Shown piece after piece: positions 17,800 to 29,579 of a stretch of 64,000 nucleotides of DNA; position 1 is the first letter of the stretch; the number at the start of each line of letters is the position of its first letter. A program made the translations under genes and the position numbers. The notes beneath the pieces were generated by a model, which searched no databases, was not told where the DNA came from, and saw nothing but the letters and a program-made list of their open reading frames with translations. The stretch is from Phytophthora hibernalis (lineage: Eukaryota; Oomycota; Peronosporomycetes; Peronosporales; Peronosporaceae), in the NCBI GenBank assembly GCA_012656075.1, contig JAAKBF010000110.1, positions 124,001 through 188,000 on the forward strand, given 5' to 3'.

Positions 17800-20640
17800 A
17801 AAACTTGTGGAACTTATCCCAGCAAGTCCATGATTGCTGTGGGCACATCCAGGTCGTTGGTGTCGTTTCGTTCACTTCGCGGCAGAGGCACACCATGCGT
17901 GAGCGAGTATGTTGTCACCTCCGTAGGGTAGCGATCTTCCCATCGACAAACTATGCACCTGCGCCGTTTCCTGCTCTTCTTATCATGAATTTGCTTCGAA
18001 GCAACGGCAGTGCACCGCCGGAGAGGACTGTAGGCGCTGGGTGTCGACCGTCGAGTTGGAGTAACGGAATCTTTACCGTCATCCCACCCAAACTTTCGTC
18101 TACCAGCCGTGCTCCGTAGATCATACGGCCCTCGCTCGGAGCTTCGGCCACTTGCCGTTCATGAGCTCGCTAGCCAAGTCCATCTCAAACTGCCGGTGCG
18201 GATCACGCGCAGTTGGGTCGGGTCTTGCCAGTCGGCGCGTCAAGTACGCGTTCGACCGTGCAACGTCAATCATGGCCAGGGCAAGTTTCTTGTGCTATCT
18301 TTTGTAAGAGTGGCCGTCAGCGATAGAAAATCTGCCTCGAATCTGATCAAGTCGATCGACGCCCTGCATGTTTTGGTTGTACTGGTCAATGCATGTTGGA
18401 GCTGCGAATTCGCTAACTGAATCGCCTACCATCCTGGATACCGGCGTAATAGTAGAAGGATCAGCATTGGACACCATGTTGACAACATCTCCATTGCACC
18501 ACGAGGCAGCGAATGCTGTAGTCATAGAAGATCGCCTGGCGGAGATCACCGCGGGTGCATTTCTTCTCGTCGAGGATGGTATGTCTAGGAAAGTGTTTGC
18601 TGTTCGACTTGATCGTACCCCGACCATACAGCCCTTTGAGTTCCAGAGCTTGCAGTAGTTGGACCGACGTGTAGTAATTGTCCATGTTCACGATCCGTTT
18701 CGTACCGAAGATCGGCCGCACCACATCCAGCACGTGCTGGCAAATTTTCGACACCTTGTCAAACTCTTTCCGCAGCACTTGGGCCTCTGCATGGCCAACC
18801 ACACCGTCAAGTCGAGTTCCAACATCACATCTATTACAATGCAATTTGTAGTTGATTGTGATCCACGTGGACGAGCAGCAGAAAACGTAGAGCCGAAAAT
18901 GGTACTTTCCGGTAGGCTTCATGGGATTGAAACGATCATGTGCCTGCCTTGCCACGACCGACACGCGACGCTGGCTTCATCTAGAGCCACATTTCGCCCA
19001 ACGTCGATGTAGAGGCCACCGGTGACTTTCAGCAGGTTCAACAGAGGTCTGATACGAGCAGCAGCGTCGCTATCTAGCGTGGTAGGAACAGCATTGAAAC
19101 TCAAGCAGCGTCGCAGCAGTTTGTATCGGTTGAGGGACATCACACTGTCGAGCGAGATCGAGCTCCCGCCAAAAATCAAGTCCTCTGGTTGCTGACCCCA
19201 GTAGTTTGCGTACTCTCCTTTGTCGTTCAAAGCCATGTAGAACATGATACCGAAGAAAGCCATCAATTCGCCAAATGTGAACACCCTTGAGATCTTGATG
19301 CCGTAGGTAGCTGCGTACAGGTTGGTCTCGTACAGGACATGGCGCCAGAAATACACCGGCAAGTAGGCGAAGAAGCTTGATGACGCCGAATGTTCGAAAA
19401 TATGCTTGTAGGCCGGACGGAGAGTAGTCATCGTTGAGCCATCAGCGCGCTCGAAAATGTAGGCATGCGCCTTCAATATCTCCCGTGGGCTCAAAGCGTA
19501 AGCTTCAAATGGCCTCCACTTCCTCCAAACTGGTCGGAAGCAAAACCCCAGGATCGTATTCTTCGTAGTGGTCGGCCACCTCCAGATTGTCATCGTCGTT
19601 CACGGCGATATCATCATTCACGTCACCTCTAACAAGGTCTTGCCAATCTGTGTTGTCCGTTGACCGGGTAAGTGCTTCGTAATTGGTGATGCCACGCTGA
19701 ACACTGCCAACACTGACATGCTCCACCACGATCTGGAACTGGCTATCAAGCCACCGGATCTCAAAGAGAGAAGCGAACTTGCCTCGCATGGGTCGTCGGC
19801 AAACACGTCCCAAGATGAACGCTGTGCCGACTGGACGGTATAGCTTAGACTTCATCCAGCACTCTCGTTCGGGGGTGAATGCAACCAATTTGTCGAGATA
19901 AGCTTCTTGCAGCAGCATCGGGGGCGTTCTCGTCGGCCGTTGTGATGAATTAGGCGTTCCTCCGGGAGTGGAGTGTTCAGTGACTGAAGGTGGAGGTGTA
20001 CCGATAATTTCTTGTAATGCGCCAACTACAAATTCATGTCACCAGAATCACCATCAGTAACATCATAGGCTAACAAAAGAATGACACGTATCAGATGCCG
20101 CGCCACTTCCATCACCACGACCTTTTCCACGCGCACGTCCCACACCCCGACCTCGTCCGCGCCCGCGCTGGCCGCCGGCTTGTCGAACACCGGCGGCAGC
20201 ACCTTCTGAATCTTGGCCGGCAAGGCCGCGAGCCTCTTCATCGTCGCTTGGCGTTGCTGCTGTGGCGGCTGCGGCTTCTGTTCGTGCTGTGGCTGCTGCG
20301 GCGGCGGCAGGCACACAGTCAGTATAGGCCATCGTTAGTACTGCACAGAACCAAAGCCGCAATACACACTGCATTGCTGGAAACAAACCAGCAGACACCA
20401 TACCCGTCGCTTCAGCTGCGTAGCAGAGAACAGCGGACTCCCTAGAAGAAAATCCACTCCTTCCTGGCCATCAGGGTTGCCTCCCGGCCTGATGTACTGA
20501 AAGCGAAGGTCCAAGCTCTGCCTGGGAGGTGGCTTTGAGGTCCACCCGGCGCATTTCATCCACGCCCACGCGTCATTAAACGCGACCACACCCCAAGATC
20601 GCTTGCTCCTGGAGCAGGTTGAGGTGACTGCCGCCGTCGC
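17800..20640 (-). pseudogene. PiggyBac-like transposase (DDE_Tnp_1_7), degenerate
   Basis: Minus-strand fragments in order. N-terminal oomycete-type extension (20589-20335, KPPPRQSLDLRFQYIRPGG). An acidic linker and EEYDPGVLLPTSLEEVEAI (19918-19505). Transposase core (19593-18919) with AYKHIFEHSASSSFFAYLP, AFFGIMFYMALN and RNVALDEA, which holds a catalytic Asp. Then NMDNYYTSVQLLQALELKG with the second catalytic Asp (18964-18461), and CIDQYNQNMQGVDRLDQ (18627-18295) with the third. A Cys/His-rich tail reaches about 17800. At least four frame changes separate these parts, so it is dead. It catalysed TTAA-specific cut-and-paste transposition. Confidence 0.82.
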
Positions 20641-20976
20641 CGCTTTCTCGTGCTTCCGCCCGCATTCTCCGCCGGGCGCTTCGGCATTCGTCTTCCGAAC
20701 CAGAATCGATTGTGTGGTATGTGGGGTGTTTCATGTCTCAGAACAATATGTTCAAAGGGGTGTGATTTAATTCACAATTCTGTCATATCTATAACTGATA
20801 CGCATCAATATGGAGAGGTATCAGGTTATAGGTTTGCGCCGCGCCCTGATGTTCGGATGAGTAATATGGTACATAACATAGTAACAGCAAGATTTTTGCA
20901 TCCAGTTCAGACGTACTCAACTTCAACTCGTTGAAGTGTTACATGTTGAAGTCATTTTCCAGGTGGGATCTCTCCA

Positions 20977-21904
20977 TCAATATAAGCGATATTTTAACAG
21001 GAACAATTTTTCGTAATCTGGAATGCGTACTGTATTGGTGGTATATATATATAAAGAAAAATATGGGAAATGTTTGTTTTTGAAGCCTTCTACACCGAAT
21101 GATGTGCCTACACCTTCTGTTTGGCCGTCAAAACTGAAAGCATCCAGTACTAGCATCTCATCCATCCTCCTGTCAGCAGCGTCCTCAACAGCCATAAACT
21201 GTGAGCGAGACGTGCACATTCGGTTGCTTGCCCACGCAGTGAAGGTCATGTGGTTCGAGATGTCCCATCCATTTGCAGAGCTGCGAACGAGAAATGCTTT
21301 CCGATTCTCTAGTTGTTTGCTAGTCGGCACCATGCGGAGGAGTCTCGGCTGATCACAGTACCGATGATTCAGCATTGTTCGAAGCTGCATGGCCCCACCC
21401 CATATTCAATAGGGCATCTACTTCATCGAGCAACTCGGCGTGAACTCCACGCCGACTCACTGTGGTGCGCTGTGACCCATGAGCTCCAGATCGTTCAAGG
21501 TGAAATTGCGTCGGCACATCAAGCTCGTTGCTAGTCTTGATTTGAAACCGATGCTCGCAGTCGTCATGAGATCGGCATCGATACACGCGAGCAAGTAACC
21601 TCTCAGTCGTGTAGCGAGTCTAGTAAGTATGCACGTCGTCGCTCTGGTCGTTCATCGCACGGTACGCAGCTGTAAATGACTCGAACACTGCAACCATGAT
21701 GTACGACAAGCGAGGTGGCGCTGCATCATGAGCCCCCACCGCTGTCACAGCCACAAGTCCCGAAAACTCGAACTCAGAGGCAGAGGAGTCGGAACCACCC
21801 GAATCGCTCCACAGCAACATGTTCGTGCCGCCGGCCACCGGAGTCGCCATGCGGCTTGAAAGTCGAGGCTCCTGCAATTCGACGCCGTCGCTGGTGTCCC
21901 CCAT
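20977..21904 (-). pseudogene. MULE-type transposase, N-terminal part only
   Basis: The 21904-21620 frame gives an acidic start. The 21586-21353 frame has MYRCRSHDDCEHRF and SGAHGSQ, matching the Cys/His-containing DNA-binding module at the front of oomycete Mutator-like transposases. 21390-20977 continues with CRTMLNHRYC-type sequence (seen across the frame junction) and PTSKQLENRKAFL. The DDE core is not present downstream, so it is a truncated relic. Confidence 0.5.
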
Positions 21905-22543
21905 GCTCGGTTATTTGGTAAAACGAAAGTGACTATTGCCGCGAACGCTTGCTTGATGTTTACACCAATTGCAGTCCGCCAAGACATCGAGGCAAAACCG
22001 GACGCGAGGCAGCCTCGTCTTCGAGTCTATGCGCACTCAGATCTTGGTTTGTAAAGCTCACTAGAATCGGTCGTTCGGTCTATTTGTGCAATTTTCTAAC
22101 GGAGTATTTTCTTGTCCCGTACGTATGCTTCTTTCCCGAGGACCCCGAGTGCTTCTGCGTCAAGAGCTGTAGGCATGATGATGCAGCTTTGTGCGTGTGA
22201 TGGACATCTCTTGATTTAACAGTTTTCCCATCAACAAGTATGCAGTGCGGATTACCTGTTGATGAACAGGTAACCAGGGTGGAGGACAGGCGAAGCGGGG
22301 CTGTGAGGGTCGAACAGGTGAGCAGGGGCAGAACAACAGATATTAATTATTTTCCACACCTGGTAAGGGCGGGTCTGTTCAACGGCTTTTCAAGAACGAG
22401 TCTTTTGGTAGGATCATTCGCTACGAGCTCACTGCGCTGAAGTACCGACAATGAGTGAGCTCATCGCCAACTGGTACAGCGCCAAAATTGTCTTGAGCTC
22501 CAGGCCATGGAAGAAAGCAAGCATCGTATCTGGAAAGCAGCGC
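21905..22543. other. Intergenic, no gene seen
   Basis: Two short open frames (21949-22200, 22240-22440) show no domain or codon pattern I can support. Confidence 0.4.
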
Positions 22544-22707
22544 ATTAGTAGCGTTAGTAGAACATTAGTAGTACTATTAGTAGTGCTAATACTAACGCTC
22601 TAGCCTAACTACTAATGATAGTGCTAAGGTCCGTTTCCAGATCTCGTTAGTATTATCAATAGCACTACTAATCCAAAATTGCCACTACTACCGAACCCTG
22701 GTGATGA
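22544..22707. repeat. TTAGTAGT-type MITE, copy 2
   Basis: Reverse-oriented relative to 15471-15628. Its right end ACTACTACCGAACCCTG mirrors the left end of copy 1, and the interior is again made of TTAGTAGT/ACTACTAA units. Its right end meets the alpha-mannosidase fragment. Confidence 0.6.
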
Positions 22708-22961
22708 TGAAGTGCAGCACACGAACATCGTGCGTGTGACCGACAAGCCCGAATCATGGTCTCACTTAGGTTTGCCTTCACCCACGTACTGACCTCGTCA
22801 AATTCATCGTGCAGCCCCATCACAAACAAAGTTTCTAGTGAATCGACCGTCGTGAAAACAATATCACATCCCGTCTCTTTTATGCTCGGCATGCGTGTTC
22901 CTTGATCTTCATCGAAATTCTTGGATCGTTTCTTGTAGAAATAGACTCGAGTCCATCGCAA
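22668..22961 (-). pseudogene. GH47 alpha-1,2-mannosidase fragment
   Basis: The segment TTVDSLETLFVMGLHDEFDE followed by STWVKANLS closely matches the N-terminal signature of glycosyl hydrolase family 47 (usual form VDSLDTLxIMGL). Only about 45 residues are recognisable. No catalytic domain follows, and the frame ends inside the adjoining MITE. GH47 enzymes trim mannose from N-glycans in the ER and Golgi. This looks like a captured or truncated gene piece. Confidence 0.6.
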
Positions 22962-23639
22962 TAGGCTGGTGAGTCACCAGTGGATGTCCTGTTCGCAAGA
23001 ATTACCCCCAGAGCAGGGTTCTCCAATTCAGTATTATACGTAATTGCTGTATCGTTTCTGCAGTAATAATAAGAGCAGTATGACAGCAAACAATAATACA
23101 AATTGCCACAAATACTGCAATTTCTGTATTAGAGCTCAACGCCGCTACCTTTAGTGAAGCCAACATATTCACATCCACAAACATGACCCGCTCAAAATTC
23201 GCCGACAGCATATAAGTACGGCACAAGTTTGTTTTGCGAAAAATGTCGTGGGTTGACACGCTGATGTTCAGCTGTTTGATCGACAACTTGAAAACTGTAG
23301 GAACTTACTTTTGTAAATTTTATTGCAAATATTTCGTTTTGTATTGTTTCTGAAAATCCCAATAATCCGTTTTTATACTGATTTTAGTGATTCTGAATTT
23401 TTTATTCAGACAATTTTTAAAGTCACTACTGTACCGCTGACGTCGGAGACTCGGTATGAGTGCAAATTCATGTACATTTTTATCTGCCCAAGGTATGGAT
23501 AGGTTATGTGGTACAAGCAGATGCTGCGACAGCGAAGAAGTCGCAGAAATTGCGCCTAGATACAATTAAAGCGTACGCTAAGTACATTTCACTACACCCA
23601 AACTGAAAATTACCTGAAATAGTCAGTTGTTCCTTTTTG

Positions 23640-25372
23640 CTAAGAGGGTACATGAACCGTTTTTGATGAAATGATCGTGATTGTCGTAGTTTCGTAGCCA
23701 GCTTCAACAAGTTTGTATGCAATTGTAGATAAAATCTCCGATGTTTTTCTGCTGTCGTTGCTGGTCGATGTCGGGGCGTGCCGTTTAAGGCACAAATATG
23801 AAGTTTGCATTGAAGCAAATCCGCTGCTAGGGAGTGGCGCGGCGGATACCCCAACATTTTGCAATTTTGCAGGCTTTGACAGCATTTCATGCGCCATTCT
23901 CGCGGTCTGGTTGAAGGAGTTCGACGATGGATCGAGGAAGGCGAGGCCGAGATTGGGAGCGTCCATGTATAGCTCGACGTGCGGCGGAGGAAGATCCGCG
24001 AACATCGCTAATGGTAGCTCAGCAAGGCAGCCATGATTCAATATTTGCTCGAACCACACCAGATCTTCTGTCCAACCCGCTGACAAGGGAACGCTATCAA
24101 ACGGGAGGGGGGTAGCATTGCATTGGGTTTGGAGCCGTTGATAAAATGGCTTTTGCCGTACGAAGACACAGCTACATGCCGAAGTGACCCAAGCACTTGA
24201 TAAAATTCTGTCTTGGAAGACTTTCCCCGCTTTAACAGCTTCTTGACGCGAGTCCTTGCTTTGGAGACCTTGTCGCTTGAATTGACACGGTGCGTCGCAC
24301 TGTGTCCCACTGAAGACCAAACGCCACCAATTCAGAGCTCCGCGATGAATATTTGGTCTCGTTAATGGCTCGGGGACCAAGGACGACTAGGATGGCGTGC
24401 CTCAGCGTTGCTTCAGCTAATTGTAGTCGGTCTTCGACGTCGGGCTCGACCAAAATATGGTCATCTATCCATTCATACGGAAAGAATGAATTTTCATCTG
24501 CGGCATCAGACGCTGAAGCAGGCGAATTCGATCCCATCAGCCATGATATAGCTCGACCAAAGAGGGCGTAACATGGAGGCGATCCTGACAGCCAAACGGT
24601 GCTGCCATGGCAATGATTACAACCCCAAACTCCTTCACAAAGTCTGCCATTCGGAACACTAGATTTGCGCGAGTGCGCAAATAGCGGAAGGCGCCCTTAA
24701 CGTTCTCTTTCAAAAGGCGAGCTCGGTCGATGTGACCCGGTATTCGATTCTATTCGCGATAATTGTCACTGATTCAAACAGCACCTTAGGAACGGAATTG
24801 ATGACTAATGAATCATTTACAGAATCATTCCTCGGGTATGACAAATCGTGAATTGTGCGAACTTCGTCTGCCGGATCGGTACCCTTCTTTTCCACAGCTC
24901 CCAAAGGACTGCAAACCACTTCCGGCCATTGATTAAGCATGTCAGCGTCTACCACCATGTACTGACCAGCGTCTTGTCCTTCGCGGATACTTCTTGTCAC
25001 TGCATGCAGGTAGCGCCTGCACGACCCATGGTTTTTCGGAGGAGGTCGACGAGGTGTGGGTCCTTGGCACCATTTGACGTCGATACCATGTCCTGCTATT
25101 GCAATTAAGCGGTCAAGGGGTGGATACACATTCAGCACCAATCGGAGTCTGTCAATATCGAGGGCCTTGTTGGGCCTAAGATCGTGAGGAACTACGCCTC
25201 GAACAAATTGCGTCGCTTCTTCGACCGTCATGTTCTGATCGCGGATAATTTGCGACAGGGACGCACACGCAACTTTGTCGATTGTGTAGACGTCCTTTGT
25301 TTTAACGCCTTCATCCTGTGCAAGGCCAATATTTTGCACTCTTACCGGAGTAATCCCTTTTCCAGCTCGCAC
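23640..25372 (-). mobile_element. DIRS-like retroelement: reverse transcriptase and RNase H relic
   Basis: 25372-24710 carries the front of the reverse transcriptase (VVCSPLGAVEKKG, then VRTIHDLSYPRNDSVND). 24537-24232 holds the catalytic region with PYEWIDDHILVEPD (the DD pair) and VLGPRAINETKYS. 24310-24038 and 24380-23640 continue with KKLLKRG, GSLRHVAVS and an RNase H start (DLVWFEQILNHGCLAELPL, ELYMDAPNLGLAFL). The frame shifts between pieces. The sequence style is that of oomycete DIRS-type tyrosine-recombinase retrotransposons. A recombinase gene on the same strand was not found downstream. Confidence 0.68.
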
Positions 25373-25496
25373 TGAATTTTCTGCGCAGACGCCTTTGACA
25401 AGATAAATCGACTCGGGGACAGGGCAGGAATACGCTCACCGATTTTTGGTTATTGTTTTCTCCTTTTTGAAGCGCGGCTTCGACTGATAACTACCG

Positions 25497-25690
25497 GGAC
25501 CTCCCAAGTGAACCATTGTCTTCGACACTGGCTCAGCCATGCCGTCGACAAGTACTTGGAACCGGAGTACCCTATCAACTTTGCCCATCGCCTCCGCAAC
25601 TGTTGTTCCGGGGCCTCCCAAGTGAACCATTGTCGACCGCACTAATTTGCCGGTGCCGTCGACAAATACTTGAGACCGGAGTGTCTTAAA
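25497..25690. repeat. 114-bp tandem duplication
   Basis: CTCCCAAGTGAACCATTGTC at 25501 recurs at 25615, and GCCGTCGACAA(G/A)TACTTG recurs at the same spacing. On the minus strand the unit encodes a repeat ending TMVHLGGPG. Probably part of the retroelement's spacer or gag-proximal region. Confidence 0.7.
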
Positions 25691-26390
25691 CGTTGCTTCT
25701 TCCAGATCAATTGGATGGTGATCTATATCACCCTCAGCTACTTCACGCGATATGTTTGTTTTTGATGGACGGTCATGATTATGTCGCTACGTGATGGCCC
25801 CGAACGGCTGGCCCCATCGTGCTGATGCGACTACTTCTGGGGTCAGATGAAGGTAGAAGCGAGCCGAAAACGAACCATCCTCCCGAGTGCTGAAGAGTGG
25901 ATAACCGCAGGTGGAAGCGTGAAGCAGGAAGGCTTAAGCGCGATCAGGAAAATCTGAAACTAACGACGACTACGCCTACAGTTCCTTACGTTGGTTTCAT
26001 CTTGTGCTGCCTTCGCAGAAAAGCTGTTTTCGCGACCTACTCGAAAATTTCCATTTCCAGTTATACAAAATAGTAAGGGGTATAGTGACCTAGATTGTAA
26101 TATTTGTGTGCAGGTCGTGTGAAGACTAATAGTGTTCATTTCGTAGCCCAAAACTTATACACGAAAACAGCTTGCTGGAATTGTTCACTTTGTGGATGCA
26201 TCAAACGGCGCAACTCAACGCCCTTGTCATGCTCTCAGTCTCTCAAGGCGCTAAACGCATACTACTCGCAATAAAAACGGCTTTAGTGATGCCAACGCAC
26301 AGGGATCCGGCCCTCACGGTGTATTGGAACCCATTCAAGGCCAGCGTGTACCGATATGTGCCACTACTCCCAAGATGACTACACAGCGTC

Positions 26391-27117
26391 TTGGAAGCTG
26401 TTCATGCACGCTCGAGGACCAGTCTATGGCCTGTGGACGTTGCTGCGTACACAGCGATGAGAGCGCCTGATTTAGCTCCGGTGGTTGACATTGGTGACTT
26501 AGCCGATGATATGAGGATGACAGGAGCTTCTGTGGCAGAGAGAGTGATCGCTTCAAACGAAGTGACTGCACAAAATGTTCGTGATGCGTTCATAATTCCA
26601 AGAACGCAGCATGCTTACGTAGGCAGTCTCAGGACCATATCTCGCTGGATTGTATAACTTTTTAGCAATGAGGCGAGCTGGTACTTTGATAGGTGTGGAC
26701 AAATTGATCTCGATCATTTTACGGCGCGTGACTTCGAAGTTTTGTGATGGAGAAGCGGAAGACTGTCAGGATCGGTACTCATAATGTACATCGGAGCGCA
26801 GTTAAAGACCTTTACCAACGCAAGGAGGTTCCTCTCCCATGCCATACAAGAAGCGTATTTCGACGTTCTTTTACGTATTAAAACGGCTCCAATCCTCGGA
26901 ACATCAAGCTGGTGCTCCTCGTGAGTCTGGAAAGAATCCACTTCCATATTCTATCTACCGGGATGGCTAACTTACACCTTACAGCTTCATAAAAACGTCG
27001 GGTTGCAGAGCTATCGGTCACGACTGTTCTTCGGCTACTTCGAGGCACAGCAATACCAAGAGCAGACCACATCAACCTTAGCAACCAAACGGTAGTGCCT
27101 ATCGTAATTTCATCCAA
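26391..27117 (+). pseudogene. Putative tyrosine recombinase (Crypton/DIRS-type), N-terminal relic
   Basis: The 26391-26657 frame contains NVRDAFIIPRTQHAYVGSLR followed by TISRWIV, reminiscent of the core-binding domain of oomycete tyrosine recombinases. Shifted frames downstream give FDRCGQIDLDHFTARDFEV and HRSAVKDLYQRKEVPLP, consistent with its continuation. No catalytic R-H-R-Y set is visible. It lies between gag-like and RT fragments of the DIRS-like element but on the opposite strand, so it may be a nested insertion. Confidence 0.35.
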
Positions 27118-27383
27118 TCATATTGCGTATTATAATTTCCCTACAAATTTGCTAGATAAGTGATTCGTCTCGATTTTACAGCGAAAATGGTCAGATACAG
27201 GGTCAACTTGCACAGGTAGTTGCTGCAGGACAGCATGCGGGATTTTTCAGCGTTTCATTTTACTTTCTCGCTTCATGATTGTGTTTTGTTGAGAAGCCGG
27301 CCCTCGTGAACTCCCGTGTGTGGACGGTGCATCTAAGTTGAGGGGAACCGTGCCTTTCGCTTGACGATGGAGTTTCACTATCA

Positions 27384-28356
27384 TCAAATCTCACAACAGG
27401 CGGTCATCCGACGAACAGCGCGGTTGGACGAGTGCGAGTTTTCCCCTGCTTCCGCAGCACCGCGGAAATCTTCGAGGTAATCATTTACCGAGTAGACAAG
27501 CGGAGCCAGGGCGTTTGAGCTCCATGGCACTTGGGCTAACGTTTCCTCAATGAACTTCACCATACACTCCACCAGATCAATCAGCTCAGCACAGCAATAT
27601 TCTCGGGCGTACGTCAGAAAAACCTTTGATGCATCAGCCACCTCTTCGATGCGGATTGCAGGTGCTGCCGCAGCAAATTCTGCCGCAGCAAATTCTGCCG
27701 AAGCAGACAGGCTATCAAAATTGACTCTTCCATCTGCCAGCCACGCGATTCGCTTCGCTTGAAGAAATCTGGCAAAGTTTTGATTTTAAAGCCCACAAGA
27801 ACCGAACCGCAGATCATATACACGAGTGCACACCCCTGGGAGCGCCTTGAATTTCACGTGCTCGGACCGAAACAGACCTTTAACAAAATAGTAGACGGCT
27901 TACCTTTGTGCTTCGACGACGTCACTCGTTCATGTACGCTCTGTTGGTCTTCGCGAGTAGGAAAGTCGAATTTGGACGTCGGAGTCGCCTTCTTTGATGT
28001 AGATGCTGGCATTAACTGATCTGGTTGAGCGATCGTGACTGCAGGTTTGTTTGTTGCAGTCACTGAGTCATCGAAACGCTGACGAATGCTGAGGAAACGA
28101 TCCATGAGGTCTGGGTCACCTCTGCGTTTTGATCCGTTTACCGATGATGATGAGATTCCCCAGGATCAGTCAGAGCGGGAATCCGTGAATCCAGGTTCTG
28201 CCAGTGGGTGGCAGCACAGCGGTTAGCGTCATCGCAAAGCAGTGGTAAGCCCGATTGTACCGCCCCAAATTGCCAGAAGCGGATGCAAAACGCGCTGGAC
28301 CACGAAGCTTTGATTCTCGAAAATAGGCCACTTGTTTCTCCTATCGATGCATCCAC
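27384..28356 (-). pseudogene. DIRS-like element gag-like region, relic
   Basis: Fragments at 28356-28138, 28105-27854 and 27641-27384 share one direction. They include a WLADGRVNF-type segment (across frames near 27740) and VECMVKFIEETLAQVPW followed by ALAPLVYSVNDYLEDFR, similar in style to proteins encoded just upstream of oomycete DIRS reverse transcriptases. A 15-bp triplicated unit (GCCGCAGCAAATTCT) sits at 27667-27711. Assigned mainly by position and resemblance. Confidence 0.4.
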
Positions 28357-28360
28357 GTTT

Positions 28361-29032
28361 TTAGGGTGGTACGTTAGTTGTCGTCCCGGTGGACGACAGA
28401 ATGACCCCTACACTTGCGGGGACTGGACCAATGCATCCATCGACGTGGTTAGCGAAGTCCAGTGCATGCTGCAAAGTCAAATTTTCCTCATTGTCAGATT
28501 TTTGATCGACCCAGTGACAAGTCTTTGTTGCACTCGGGTGGTTGTCTTCCTCGAAATGGTCCTCGAGGACTGTTGCAAGGTCATTAGAGTCCACGTCCCC
28601 GTCATCGCCCAAAACTCGTTTCAGAATTGACTCCTCGACCGACTGGATATCGCTCGGGCTCCTTTCGTCGCTGTTGAACTGAACATGCTCTAGCACGAGT
28701 GCGATCACAGGAGCCACCACAGCCACGGAACAGGACCTGGCTTCGAATTGATGGCCATCCGAGGCAACCGTGACCGTGCCGACGTGAACAGCGATGACTT
28801 GCCCATATTGCACTTGATCTGCATTCGTGACAGCTACCGCTCGTCGGAGCAGCGATACCCTCCCTGCCATGTTCACTCCGCTTGCCATTTCTACGACGAT
28901 TCGGCCACGCTCCGTGGAACGCGTCCTTCTCCACCTTCCAGACTGCGCATCGTTACCCATTCGGGTTCCAGTCGCGTCACATTGGTGTAGAATGGCGATC
29001 GAAGTTCCCGTCTGCGCTATGACTTTTTCCAA
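28361..29032 (-). CDS. Hypothetical protein, 223 aa, possibly element-associated
   Basis: Open from ATG 29032 to the stop at 28361. Val/Ala-rich in the middle, acidic towards the C-terminus (SDIQSVEESILKRVLGDDGD, then EDHFEEDN). No signal peptide, membrane segment or known domain. It is adjacent to and co-oriented with the DIRS-like gag fragments, so it may be the front of that gag. I do not recognise it. Confidence 0.35.
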   Translation of the reverse strand: MEKVIAQTGTSIAILHQCDATGTRMGNDAQSGRWRRTRSTERGRIVVEMASGVNMAGRVSLLRRAVAVTNADQVQYGQVIAVHVGTVTVASDGHQFEARSCSVAVVAPVIALVLEHVQFNSDERSPSDIQSVEESILKRVLGDDGDVDSNDLATVLEDHFEEDNHPSATKTCHWVDQKSDNEENLTLQHALDFANHVDGCIGPVPASVGVILSSTGTTTNVPP

Positions 29033-29579
29033 GAAAGACGCGCAGTCAATCTACCCTTGAGGATTCAAAGATGTGTTCGTTCTTCAGTCCATGAAAACGT
29101 CTGTTGATCTCGTTCTTGATTATTTTGATGCAATTTCTTGGGTACGAAATGCCCGCGCTCGCTTGGGCATGCACCATCACAGTTGGCTTCACACCCAATG
29201 TTTGATATAAATCTCATACAGAGACTCGTGCTTTTTTACAAGTAAAATCGTTTTTATCTTCTTCTTTCCTTCTATCCCAGCCTTCGCGTAGCCCGAGTTA
29301 ATGGCCTCGTCACCATATCGATAAATGACAACTAATGCGCCACAATTCACTGATTCATTGCTGCTGTCAGGCCCTGGTTCAAGTGCAGGCACGCGTTCTG
29401 TGCCTCGCCTCCGGACGGGGGCTAGGTTTACTTGGAAGCTGTCTACGTGCGCACCGAGCGATTGGGTGGTCGTGTGCTGAATCATGTCCAACTCCTCACC
29501 TGCTCTCAGCCAACCAACCTCTAGGCTCAAATAAAGAAGATTTAACATATCGCTAGGCACTCCTGTATTGGCATTTAGC

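Noticed and set aside
25497..25690. CRISPR or satellite array
   Set aside because: Only two units of 114 bp; a simple tandem duplication.
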